DNA of 64,000 nucleotides from Streptomyces paradoxus (GTDB lineage: Bacteria; Actinomycetota; Actinomycetes; Streptomycetales; Streptomycetaceae): NCBI RefSeq assembly GCF_014202475.1, contig NZ_JACHGV010000005.1, positions 539,597 through 603,596 on the forward strand, in the 5' to 3' direction. Position 1 is the first letter of the stretch. Each line of letters starts with the position of its first letter. The notes under the pieces were generated by a model. It was not told the DNA's origin and did not search any database. It was given only the letters and a program-made list of their open reading frames with translations. The translations under genes and the position numbers were made by a program. This document shows positions 16,829 to 24,144 of the stretch, piece by piece.

Positions 16829-18021
16829 CGACGGTGACCTCCCTGGAGGCGGCCCGGGAACTCCTGAGCGAGTTCCCGGTCGTCGACGGCCACAACGACC
16901 TGCCCTGGGCGCTGCGCTCGCAGGTCCGCTACGACCTCGACGCGCGGGACATCGCCGCCGACCAGAGCGCCCACCTGCACACCGACATCCCCCGGCTGCG
17001 CGCGGGCGGGGTCGGCGCGCAGTACTGGTCGGTGTACGTCCGCACGGACTCGCCCGACCCGGTCGCCGCCACGCTCGAACAGATCGACTGCGTACGGCAG
17101 TTGCTGGCGCGTCACCCCGGGGACCTGCACCCGGCGCTCACCGCCGCCGACATGGAGGCCGCGCGCGGGGAGGGCCGCATCGCCTCGCTCATGGGGGCGG
17201 AGGGCGGCCACTCCATCGCCAACTCCCTGGGCACCCTGCGCGGTCTGTACGGCCTCGGCGTGCGGTACATGACCCTCACCCACAACGACAACGTGGACTG
17301 GGCGGACTCCGCGACCGACGAGCCGAAGGCCGGCGGCCTCACCGCGTTCGGCCGCGAGGTCGTCCGGGAGATGAACCGGCTCGGCATGCTCGTCGACCTC
17401 TCGCACGTGGCCGCGACGACCATGCGGGACGCGCTCGACGCGAGCTCGGCCCCGGTGATCTTCTCCCACTCCTCCGCACGGGCCGTGTGCGACCACCCGC
17501 GCAACGTCCCGGACGACGTCCTGGAACGGCTGCCCGCCAACGGCGGCGTCGCGATGGTGACGTTCGTGCCGAAGTTCGTGCTCCAGGCGGCGGTCGACTG
17601 GACGGCCGCGGCCGACGAGAACATGCGCGCCCACGGCTTCCACCCCCTCGACACGACCGCGGAGGCCATGAAGGTCCACCGCGCCTTCGAGGAGCGGCGG
17701 CCGCGCCCGCTCGCGACGGTGGCGACGGTCGCCGACCACCTGGACCACATGCGCGAGGCGGCCGGCATCGACCACGTCGGCATCGGCGGCGACTACGACG
17801 GCACGGCCTTCACCCCCGAGGGCCTCGCGGACGTCTCCGGCTACCCGAACCTCCTCGCGGAACTGCTCGACCGCGGCTGGTCCAAGGCCGATCTGGCCAA
17901 GCTGACCTGGAAGAACGCGGTCCGGGTCCTGGACGCGGCACAGGACGTGGCCCGGGGGCTTCAGGCGACGCGGCCGCCGTCCAACGCCACGATCGAGTCG
18001 CTGGACGCACCCGCCGGCTGA
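16825..18021 (+). CDS. membrane (renal-type) dipeptidase, M19 family
   Basis: A 398-residue binuclear zinc dipeptidase, apparently the orthologue of the S. coelicolor enzyme Sco3058, known as a close bacterial homologue of human renal dipeptidase. All expected ligands are visible: His23 and Asp25 in DGHNDLPWAL, Glu126 in MGAEGGHS, His194 in DLSHVA, His215 in FSHSSARA and Asp323 in GGDYDGT. There is no signal peptide, so it is predicted cytosolic, unlike the mammalian enzyme. GTG start overlaps purE by 4 bp; why a dipeptidase is coupled to purine genes is unclear. A diverged paralogue follows at 18322. Confidence 0.93.
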   Translation: MTTVTSLEAARELLSEFPVVDGHNDLPWALRSQVRYDLDARDIAADQSAHLHTDIPRLRAGGVGAQYWSVYVRTDSPDPVAATLEQIDCVRQLLARHPGDLHPALTAADMEAARGEGRIASLMGAEGGHSIANSLGTLRGLYGLGVRYMTLTHNDNVDWADSATDEPKAGGLTAFGREVVREMNRLGMLVDLSHVAATTMRDALDASSAPVIFSHSSARAVCDHPRNVPDDVLERLPANGGVAMVTFVPKFVLQAAVDWTAAADENMRAHGFHPLDTTAEAMKVHRAFEERRPRPLATVATVADHLDHMREAAGIDHVGIGGDYDGTAFTPEGLADVSGYPNLLAELLDRGWSKADLAKLTWKNAVRVLDAAQDVARGLQATRPPSNATIESLDAPAG

Positions 18022-18269
18022 TCGTCGAGGGCGGGGTAGTCGGTGTAGCCGGCCGCCCCGCCCACGTACATGAAATACCGGTCGCGCGGCTCGTTGAGCG
18101 GCGCTCCGAGCCGTAGCCGGGTCACCAGGTCGGGGTTGGCCAGGAAGGGCCTGCCCAGGGCGATCAGGACACCCTGGACGAGGTCATCGAGGCGGTCCGG
18201 CTGCCCTGAGAGCACCTGCGCGCCCGGCCGGATCCGTACTCCGAACGCCCCGCCCACCAGGAACCGCAT
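17961..18269 (-). pseudogene. C-terminal remnant of an old yellow enzyme (NADH:flavin oxidoreductase)
   Basis: An antisense frame between the two dipeptidase genes encodes LIALGRPFLANPDLV, then RLRLGAPLNEP and GGAAGYTDYPAL. These match the ordered C-terminal FMN-binding end of alkene reductases (GRPFIANPDL, GAPLNEP, GYTDYP). Only about 80 of some 360 residues remain, with no TIM-barrel N-terminal part. The frame runs past the normal end into the dipeptidase gene. A short expressed peptide cannot be excluded, but decay is far more likely. Confidence 0.75.
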
Positions 18270-18321
18270 CCCGCTCCGTGTGACGGTGACCGTACCTCAC
18301 GAACGACCGTACGGAGCCGCC

Positions 18322-19452
18322 ATGGCAGACCTCCAGGACGACCTGCGCCCCACCGCCGCGGCCGACTTCGACGAGCCGGCCGCGCTGTTCCCCGACGAGG
18401 GCATCGTCACGGCGGAGTTCTACGAGCCCGTCTCCGACCCGGACGGCGCGCCCATGACCCGGGCCCGTGCCATCCTCGCCGCGCACCCCGTCGCCGACGG
18501 CTACAACGGACTGCCCTGGGCGCTCAAGCGTCTGCCCTGGTACGACTTGGAGGAGGGCGAGAGCACCGTCGACACGGATGTGCCCCGGCTGCGCAGCGGC
18601 CATGTGGGTGCCCTGTTCTGGTCGCTGCGCCTGCCCGAGGGCCTCGACGGCGACCGGGCCGTCGGCGCCACCCTGGAGCAGCTGGACCTGGCCAAGACCG
18701 TCGTCCGGAGCTGCGAGGAGGGCCTGCGGCCGGCCTGCACGGCCGGGCAGGTCGCGGACGCCCGCAACCGCGGCCGCGTCGCCGTGCTCCTCGGCCCCGC
18801 CGGGGCCCCCGCCCTCGGTGACTCGCTCGGCATCCTGCGCCAGCTGCACCTGCTCGGCCTGCGCGTCCTCACGCTGACCGGGGTGTCCTGGGCCGGCGAC
18901 GCGGGGCTGACCCGGTTCGGCGAGGAGGTCGTGCGCGAGATGAACCGCCTCGGCGTGATCGCCGACCTCTCCGGTGCCTCCGCCCCGACCGTCCGCCGCG
19001 TCCTGAGCCTGTCCCGGGCGCCCGTGCTGTTCAGCCGCTCCGCCGCCCGCACTCTGCGCCCCCATCCGGCGAACCTCCCCGACGACCTGCTGGCGGAGCT
19101 GGGCGCGGCCAAGGGGCTGTGCCTGGTGCCGCTCACCGCCGAGCAGACCGGTCCCACCGTCCGCGACGTCGCCGACCATCTCGACCACATCCGCGCCGTG
19201 GCGGGGGCGCACTGCGTCGGGCTGTCCGGCACCTACGACTCCGGCGCCGCCCACCCGCAGGAGCTCGGCGACACCTCCTGCTACCCGCGGCTGATCGCCG
19301 AGCTGCTGCGACGCGGCTGGGACGAAGCCGACGTGGCCCTGCTGACCTGGAACAACGTCCAGCGCGTGCTGCGCGGCGCCGACTTCACGGCCCGGGCCGC
19401 ACAGCAGCGCCGCGAAGCGTCGACGGCGACGATCTCGGAGCTGGACACCTAG
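18322..19452 (+). CDS. catalytically dead M19 dipeptidase paralogue (pseudoenzyme)
   Basis: A 376-residue protein that aligns along its length with the dipeptidase at 16825, with an extra N-terminal stretch of about 38 residues. Every metal ligand is lost: the HxD pair is Tyr61/Gly63 (DGYNGLPWAL), the bridging Glu is Ala160, the two later His are Gly218 (DLSGAS) and Arg239 (FSRSAAR), and the catalytic Asp is Thr304 (SGTYDSG). The frame is intact with normal codon use and structural blocks such as EEVVREMNRLG are kept, so it is selected as a protein, not decaying. Possible roles are a non-catalytic partner or a binding protein. ATG 18322 has GGAG 5 bp upstream. Confidence 0.85.
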   Translation: MADLQDDLRPTAAADFDEPAALFPDEGIVTAEFYEPVSDPDGAPMTRARAILAAHPVADGYNGLPWALKRLPWYDLEEGESTVDTDVPRLRSGHVGALFWSLRLPEGLDGDRAVGATLEQLDLAKTVVRSCEEGLRPACTAGQVADARNRGRVAVLLGPAGAPALGDSLGILRQLHLLGLRVLTLTGVSWAGDAGLTRFGEEVVREMNRLGVIADLSGASAPTVRRVLSLSRAPVLFSRSAARTLRPHPANLPDDLLAELGAAKGLCLVPLTAEQTGPTVRDVADHLDHIRAVAGAHCVGLSGTYDSGAAHPQELGDTSCYPRLIAELLRRGWDEADVALLTWNNVQRVLRGADFTARAAQQRREASTATISELDT

Positions 19453-19462
19453 GGGCTTCTGA

Positions 19463-19855
19463 TCAGCCGGACTCGATCCGGCACAGGCAGAACGGGTGTC
19501 CCGCCGGGTCGGCGTAGACGCGGAAGTCCTTCTTCACGTCGTCCTCCTTGTCCAGCACCCGTGCGCCCAGCGCCAGCACCCGCTCCTCGGCCGCGTCGAT
19601 CTCGTCCCAGGTCGACCCGGCGTCGAAGTCCAGGTGGAACTGCTGGGAGTTGCGGTCCTCCCGCGGCCACTCCGGCGGGGTGTGGCCGGGGGAACGCTGG
19701 AAGGCCAGCCGGGGCCCGCCGGGGACGCGGAGCACCACCCAGTCGGGGTCGGCGTCCTCCGGCGTGCCGCCGCCGACCCGCGCGTAGAAGCGGGCCAGCT
19801 CGCGGGGGTCGGGGCAGTCGACTACGACGGAACGGAAACGTGCCACGGCGGACAT
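19463..19855 (-). CDS. VOC-family (glyoxalase/bleomycin resistance fold) protein
   Basis: A 130-residue single VOC-domain protein. The opening VVVDCPDPRELARFYARVGGG, the central FQRSPGHTPPEWP with HLDF, and the terminal RVYADPAGHPFCLC form the usual paired beta-alpha-beta modules with candidate metal ligands (His74 and a late acidic residue). ATG 19855 has GGAGG 4 bp upstream; the much longer frame is a shadow. It ends 10 bp from the convergent pseudo-dipeptidase stop and is second in a two-gene operon with a similar protein. Substrate unknown. Confidence 0.85.
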   Translation of the reverse strand: MSAVARFRSVVVDCPDPRELARFYARVGGGTPEDADPDWVVLRVPGGPRLAFQRSPGHTPPEWPREDRNSQQFHLDFDAGSTWDEIDAAEERVLALGARVLDKEDDVKKDFRVYADPAGHPFCLCRIESG

Positions 19856-19869
19856 GGGGCCTCCGGAGG

Positions 19870-20241
19870 TCAGCAGGCGCAGAGGCAGAACGGGTGCCCG
19901 GCCGGGTCGGCGTAAACCCGGAAGCTCCGCTCCCGGTCCTCGGCGTCCAGCGGCTTCGCCCCGAGCGCCAGCAAGCCCTTCTCGGCCGCGTCCAGATCCT
20001 CCACCACGAGGTCGAGGTGGAACTGCTGCGCGCCGTCCGGGGACGGCCACGTCGGAGGCACGTACCCGGGGGAGGACTGGAAGGCCAGCGGCGTGCCGCC
20101 CGGCACCTTCAGATCGACCCACTCCTCCTCCCCGTCGGTCTCCACCGTCGGCGTGCCGCCCAGCACCTCGGCGTAGAAACCGGCCAGCGCGCGCGGGTCC
20201 GGACAGTCCAGGACGACGACACCCAACTTGGCGAGAGTCAT
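19870..20241 (-). CDS. VOC-family protein, paralogue of the downstream gene
   Basis: A 123-residue VOC-domain protein sharing with its neighbour the VVLDCPDPRALAGFYAEVLGG opening split over two motifs, the FQSSPGYVPPTWP core, the QQFHLDL strand and the RVYADPAGHPFCLC ending; the pair arose by tandem duplication. AAGGAGG is 5 bp before ATG 20241. The operon is divergent from a CGNR regulator gene, with a perfect palindrome in between, so regulation by a ligand-responsive repressor is plausible. Confidence 0.85.
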   Translation of the reverse strand: MTLAKLGVVVLDCPDPRALAGFYAEVLGGTPTVETDGEEEWVDLKVPGGTPLAFQSSPGYVPPTWPSPDGAQQFHLDLVVEDLDAAEKGLLALGAKPLDAEDRERSFRVYADPAGHPFCLCAC

Positions 20242-20284
20242 GACTTCCTCCTTGAAGCCGCCGTTACCCACAGAGGTGGGCAAC

Positions 20285-20325
20285 CAGTAACCGTTACTGC
20301 ATGCTCCCCCATAGGAGGTAACCTC
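20285..20325. promoter_or_regulatory. palindromic operator candidates between VOC operon and CGNR gene
   Basis: CAGTAAC at 20285-20291 and GTTACTG at 20293-20299 form a perfect 15-bp palindrome around one central base. A second, GAGGT-A-ACCTC, covers 20315-20325. Both lie between the divergent starts at 20241 and 20358. Confidence 0.6.
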
Positions 20326-20345
20326 GCAAGGGAAATCGCGAGAGG

Positions 20346-20351
20346 TACGGT
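20346..20351 (+). promoter_or_regulatory. -10 element of a leaderless CGNR transcript
   Basis: TACGGT at 20346-20351 is exactly 6 bp before ATG 20358, with no Shine-Dalgarno sequence. Confidence 0.5.
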
Positions 20352-20357
20352 CCAGCC

Positions 20358-20864
20358 ATGACGGAGAGATCGCCCGCGCCCGGCGGCCTGGCCCTGGTCG
20401 AGGCCCTGGTGAACACGCTGGACCTGGAGTCCGGCGCCGACGCGCTGGACACCCCCGAGGGGCGGGCGCGCCTCGGCATCACCGCGGACGGGACGGACCG
20501 GGCCCGCACCCTGCGCGAGTCGCTGCGCGCGACCCTCCTCGCCCACGCCGGCCACCCGCCGCACCACGAGGTCACCCCCCTCGGCGCGCTCCTGGCCGAG
20601 GCCCCGCTCCTCGTCACGGTCGACGCGGCGGACGGCTCGGCCGCCCTCGCCCCCGCCGACGACCGCTCCCTGCACGCACGCGTGGCCACCGCCGTCGCCG
20701 AGGCCCTGGTCGCCGGCACCTGGACCCGCCTCAAGGCCTGCGAGGCCGCCGATTGCCACTGGGCCTACTACGACCGCAGCCCGGCCGGCCGCGGCCGCTG
20801 GTGCTCCATGCAGGTCTGCGGGGCCCGCGCCAAGATGCGCCGCTACCGGGCCAAGGAGACATAG
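20358..20864 (+). CDS. CGNR zinc-finger transcriptional regulator
   Basis: A 168-residue protein with an alpha-helical N-terminal ABATE-type domain (VEALVNTLDLE, then GRARLG) and a C-terminal zinc finger of the CGNR type at about 128-165: CEAADCHWAYYD, then RWCSMQVCGARAKMRRYR. The signature CGNR is CGAR here. Such proteins are thought to bind DNA and regulate stress genes. Its position opposite the VOC operon across a palindrome suggests it controls that operon and itself. The mRNA appears leaderless. Confidence 0.85.
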   Translation: MTERSPAPGGLALVEALVNTLDLESGADALDTPEGRARLGITADGTDRARTLRESLRATLLAHAGHPPHHEVTPLGALLAEAPLLVTVDAADGSAALAPADDRSLHARVATAVAEALVAGTWTRLKACEAADCHWAYYDRSPAGRGRWCSMQVCGARAKMRRYRAKET

Positions 20865-20867
20865 GAG

Positions 20868-21185
20868 GCTTCCGGCGGACCAGCGGCGCGGCGACCGCCC
20901 GGCACATGCTCGGGCCGTCGCGCCTGCGTTCGTGCCGTCGCCCGTGGGCTCCGGCGGACCGCCGGTCTGCGCTCGTGCATCCGCCCGGCACGCCCACCGG
21001 CCGCAGCCGGTCCGCGTTCCCGCCGCTGCCCGGCACGCGCTCCGGCGGACCGCCGGCCTGTGTTCCTGCGCCACCCGACACGCGCTCGGGCCGCAGCCGG
21101 TCTGCGCTCGTGCCGCCGCCCGGCACGCCCTCCGGCCGCGGCCGGTCCGCTTCCCGCCGCCGCCCGGCACGCGCTCGCCGCGCCA
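20868..21185. repeat. degenerate 45-bp tandem repeat array
   Basis: A unit starting GCCGGT/C recurs at 20961, 21006, 21052, 21096 and 21141 (spacings 45, 46, 44, 45), with a weaker copy before 20961. Each contains CCCGGCACGC or a close variant and ends either CTCCGGCGGACC or GGGCCGCAG. All six frames are largely open because of the GC content, but none has a plausible start with a ribosome binding site or a recognisable product. It fills most of the gap between the CGNR gene and ugd. Confidence 0.75.
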
Positions 21186-21347
21186 CCGCACTCGCCGCGC
21201 AGCGGACGAAAGACGAGGTGGCTCCCCTACAGGACACTCCGGCGGCCCGCCGGGAGCCCGTGCCGGACGCCGCCGCTCCTTCCAGGGAGCTCCGCCGGAA
21301 GCCCTGTGCCCGCCCCGCCGCACGGCCCGGTGGTGCAGAATGCACGA

Positions 21348-21390
21348 TGACGCCGGTTCGGCCGACTGAGCCTCGGCCGAACCGGCGTCA
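21348..21390. terminator. hairpin terminator downstream of ugd
   Basis: Perfect 18-bp stem (21348-21365 with 21373-21390, beginning TGACGCCGG) and a 7-nt loop, 24 bp past the ugd stop on the minus strand. Confidence 0.85.
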
Positions 21391-21414
21391 CCTGTCTCCG
21401 CGTCCCTCGCGCGC

Positions 21415-22758
21415 TCAGGCCTTCGGACGCCCCATCGCCCGGTACGTCCAGCCGGCCTTGCGCCAGCGCTCCGGGTCGAGGGCGTTGCGCCCGTCCAGGA
21501 TGAGGCGGGCCGCCGCGACCTCGCCGAGCGCCTCGGCGTCCAGCTCGCGGAACTCCCGCCACTCCGTCAGGTGCAGCACGATGTCGGCCCCGCGCACGGC
21601 GTCCAGCGCCGAGTCGGCGTAGCCGAGCGTCGGGAACACACCGCGGGCGTTGTCCATGCCCTTCGGGTCGTAGACCGTGACCTGGCCGCCCTGGAGGTGG
21701 ATCTGCCCGGCGACGTTCAGCGCGGGGGAGTCCCGCACGTCGTCCGAGTCGGGCTTGAAGGTCGCGCCCAGCACCGCTACCCGCTTGCCCAGGAACGGCC
21801 CGCCGCCCAGCGCCTGCCGGGCCAGCTCCACCATCTGCCCGCGCTGGCGCATGTTGATCGAGTCGATCTCCCGCAGGAACGTCAGCGCCTGGTCCGCGCC
21901 CAGCTCACCGGCGCGCGCCATGAACGCCCGGATGTCCTTCGGCAGGCACCCGCCGCCGAAGCCGATCCCGGCCCGCAGGAACTTCTTGCCGATCCGGTCG
22001 TCGTAGCCGATGGCCTCGGCCAGCTTCGCGACGTCACCGCCCGCGGCCTCGCACACCTCCGCCATCGCGTTGATGAACGAGATCTTCGTGGCGAGGAAGG
22101 AGTTCGCGGAGGTCTTCACCAGCTCCGAGGTCGGGAAGTCCGTGACCACGAACGGCGAACCCTCGGCGATCGGCGTGGCGTACACCTCCCGCAGCAGCTT
22201 CTCGGCCCGCTCACTGCGCACCCCCACCACGAGACGGTCGGGGTGCAGCGTGTCGTCCACGGCGAAGCCCTCGCGCAGGAACTCCGGGTTCCATGCCAGC
22301 TCGGCGTCCTCGCCCGCGGGCGCGTGCGCGGCCAGGTAGGCCGCGAGGCGGTCCGCGGAGCCGACCGGCACGGTCGACTTGCCGACCACCAGCGCCGGGC
22401 CGTGCAGATGCGGGGCCAGCGAGGCGATCGCGGAGTCGACGTAGCTCATGTCGCAGGCGTACTCGCCGTGCCGCTGCGGGGTGTTCACACAGACGAAGTG
22501 CACATCGCCGAAGGCACCGATCTCGGCCCAGTCCTGGGTGAAGCGCAGCCGGCCGCTGGAGCCGTCGATGCCGGCGACGTGCTTGCGCAGCAGGTCCTCG
22601 AGCCCCGGCTCGTACATCGGGGCCTCGGCCCGCTCCAGCTTCTCGATCTTCTCGCGCACGACGTCGAGGGCGAGCACCTCGAAGCCCAGCTCGGCCATGG
22701 CCGCCGCGTGTGTCGCGCCGAGATAACCGGTGCCGATCACGGTGATCTTCAGGGCCAT
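21415..22758 (-). CDS. ugd: UDP-glucose 6-dehydrogenase
   Basis: A 447-residue enzyme that oxidises UDP-glucose to UDP-glucuronate with two NAD+. The N-terminal Rossmann motif ITVIGTGYLGATHAAAMAELG, CVNTP near 90, AWNPEFLREG near 155-164, the catalytic Cys271 in GFGGGCLPKD and the C-terminal VLGATFKPDSDDVRDSP are all intact. GGAG is 6 bp upstream of ATG 22758. UDP-glucuronate feeds acidic wall polymers and surface glycans, which fits the LCP-rich island to the right. Confidence 0.93.
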   Translation of the reverse strand: MALKITVIGTGYLGATHAAAMAELGFEVLALDVVREKIEKLERAEAPMYEPGLEDLLRKHVAGIDGSSGRLRFTQDWAEIGAFGDVHFVCVNTPQRHGEYACDMSYVDSAIASLAPHLHGPALVVGKSTVPVGSADRLAAYLAAHAPAGEDAELAWNPEFLREGFAVDDTLHPDRLVVGVRSERAEKLLREVYATPIAEGSPFVVTDFPTSELVKTSANSFLATKISFINAMAEVCEAAGGDVAKLAEAIGYDDRIGKKFLRAGIGFGGGCLPKDIRAFMARAGELGADQALTFLREIDSINMRQRGQMVELARQALGGGPFLGKRVAVLGATFKPDSDDVRDSPALNVAGQIHLQGGQVTVYDPKGMDNARGVFPTLGYADSALDAVRGADIVLHLTEWREFRELDAEALGEVAAARLILDGRNALDPERWRKAGWTYRAMGRPKA

Positions 22759-22898
22759 GGGTGCTCCAGGGGTCTACGGCATGCGGTGCGCGCCCGAGCA
22801 TAGCCGGGGCATGGCGGCGCCCTTCACTGGGCAACTTCTCGGCTGTCGCCTAGCTCACGTATCCCTCCGGTGGGCGACCCCATAAACTTTTGATTACT

Positions 22899-22910
22899 TA
22901 ACGGTAGTTA
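22899..22910 (+). promoter_or_regulatory. inverted repeat upstream of acyl-CoA dehydrogenase
   Basis: TAAC at 22899-22902 and GTTA at 22907-22910 flank GGTA in an A/T-rich patch unusual for this sequence, 37 bp before the start. This could be a TetR-type operator or -10 region; the assignment is tentative. Confidence 0.35.
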
Positions 22911-22946
22911 GCGCCACCATCGCAGCGTTTTGGAGCGTGAGAGACC

Positions 22947-24104
22947 TTGGCCGGATCGGCTGACTTCGACCTGTACCGCCCGTCCGAGGAGCACGACATG
23001 CTCCGTGACGCCGTCCGCTCACTGGCCGAGGCGAAGATCGCGCCGCACGCCGCCGCGGTGGACGAGGAGGCCCGCTTCCCGCAGGAGGCCCTCCAGGCGC
23101 TGGTTGCGAACGACCTGCACGCCGTGCACGTACCCGAGGAGTACGGCGGCTCCGGCGCCGACGCGCTGGCCACCGTCATAGTGATCGAAGAGGTCGCCCG
23201 GGTCTGCGCCTCCTCCTCCCTCATCCCGGCCGTCAACAAGCTGGGCTCGCTGCCGGTGATCCTCTCCGGCTCCGAGGACCTGAAGAAGAAGTACATGACC
23301 CCGCTCGCCAAGGGCGACGGCATGTTCTCCTACTGCCTCTCCGAGCCGGACGCCGGCTCCGACGCGGCCGGCATGAAGACCAAGGCCGTCCGCGACGGCG
23401 ACTTCTGGGTCCTCAACGGCGTGAAGCGCTGGATCACCAACGCGGGTGAGTCCGAGTACTACACGGTGATGGCCGTCACCGACCCCGCCAAGCGCTCCAA
23501 GGGCATCTCCGCCTTCGTCGTCGAGAAGTCCGACGAGGGCGTCTCCTTCGGCGCGCCGGAGAAGAAGCTCGGCATCAAGGGCTCCCCGACCCGCGAGGTC
23601 TACCTCGACAACGTCCGCATCCCCGCCGACCGCATGATCGGCGAGGAGGGCACCGGCTTCGCCACGGCGATGAAGACCCTCGACCACACCCGCATCACCA
23701 TCGCCGCCCAGGCCCTCGGCATCGCCCAGGGCGCCCTCGACTACGCCAAGGGCTACGTCCAGGAGCGCAAGCAGTTCGGCAAGCCGATCGCCGACTTCCA
23801 GGGCATCCAGTTCATGCTCGCCGACATGGCCATGAAGATCTCGGCCGCCCGTGCCCTGACCTACCAGGCCGCCGCCGCCTCCCAGCGCGTCGACGCCGAC
23901 CTCACCTACCTGGGCGCCGCCGCCAAGTGCTTCGCCTCGGACGTGGCGATGGAGGTCACGACGGACGCGGTCCAGCTCCTCGGTGGATACGGCTACACCC
24001 GCGACTACCCGGTGGAGCGCATGATGCGCGACGCCAAGATCACGCAGATCTACGAAGGCACCAACCAGGTCCAGCGCATCGTCATGGCGCGCAACCTGCC
24101 GTAG
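22947..24104 (+). CDS. acyl-CoA dehydrogenase (FadE25-like)
   Basis: A 385-residue FAD-dependent enzyme introducing an alpha-beta double bond in acyl-CoA during beta-oxidation or branched-chain catabolism. Visible are CLSEPDAGSDAAGMKTKA with the FAD-binding segment near 130-147, WITNAGESEYY near 160, ERKQFGKPI near 273, QLLGGYGYTRDYPVERMMRDAK near 340 and the catalytic Glu in IYEGTNQ near 372. Start is the uncommon TTG at 22947, since homologues begin with the following GSADFDLYRPSEEH; GGAG is 11 bp upstream. From memory the orthologue FadE25 also lies near purE/purK in mycobacteria. Confidence 0.93.
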   Translation: MAGSADFDLYRPSEEHDMLRDAVRSLAEAKIAPHAAAVDEEARFPQEALQALVANDLHAVHVPEEYGGSGADALATVIVIEEVARVCASSSLIPAVNKLGSLPVILSGSEDLKKKYMTPLAKGDGMFSYCLSEPDAGSDAAGMKTKAVRDGDFWVLNGVKRWITNAGESEYYTVMAVTDPAKRSKGISAFVVEKSDEGVSFGAPEKKLGIKGSPTREVYLDNVRIPADRMIGEEGTGFATAMKTLDHTRITIAAQALGIAQGALDYAKGYVQERKQFGKPIADFQGIQFMLADMAMKISAARALTYQAAAASQRVDADLTYLGAAAKCFASDVAMEVTTDAVQLLGGYGYTRDYPVERMMRDAKITQIYEGTNQVQRIVMARNLP

Positions 24105-24112
24105 CCCCGCCT

Positions 24113-24139
24113 CCGGGGGCCGGACGCACCGGCCCCCGG
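24113..24139. terminator. bidirectional hairpin terminator
   Basis: Perfect 11-bp stem (CCGGGGGCCGG at 24113-24123 with 24129-24139) and a 5-nt loop between convergent stops at 24104 and 24145. Confidence 0.8.
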
Positions 24140-24144
24140 CGTTC

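Noticed and set aside
20868..21185. Possible CRISPR array
   Set aside because: Repeats are degenerate and contiguous at 45 bp with no unique spacers and no cas genes nearby.
20932..21369. Open frame through the 45-bp repeats with a 15-residue repeating peptide
   Set aside because: No ribosome site, no recognisable product, equally open frames on the other strand, and it runs into the ugd terminator hairpin.
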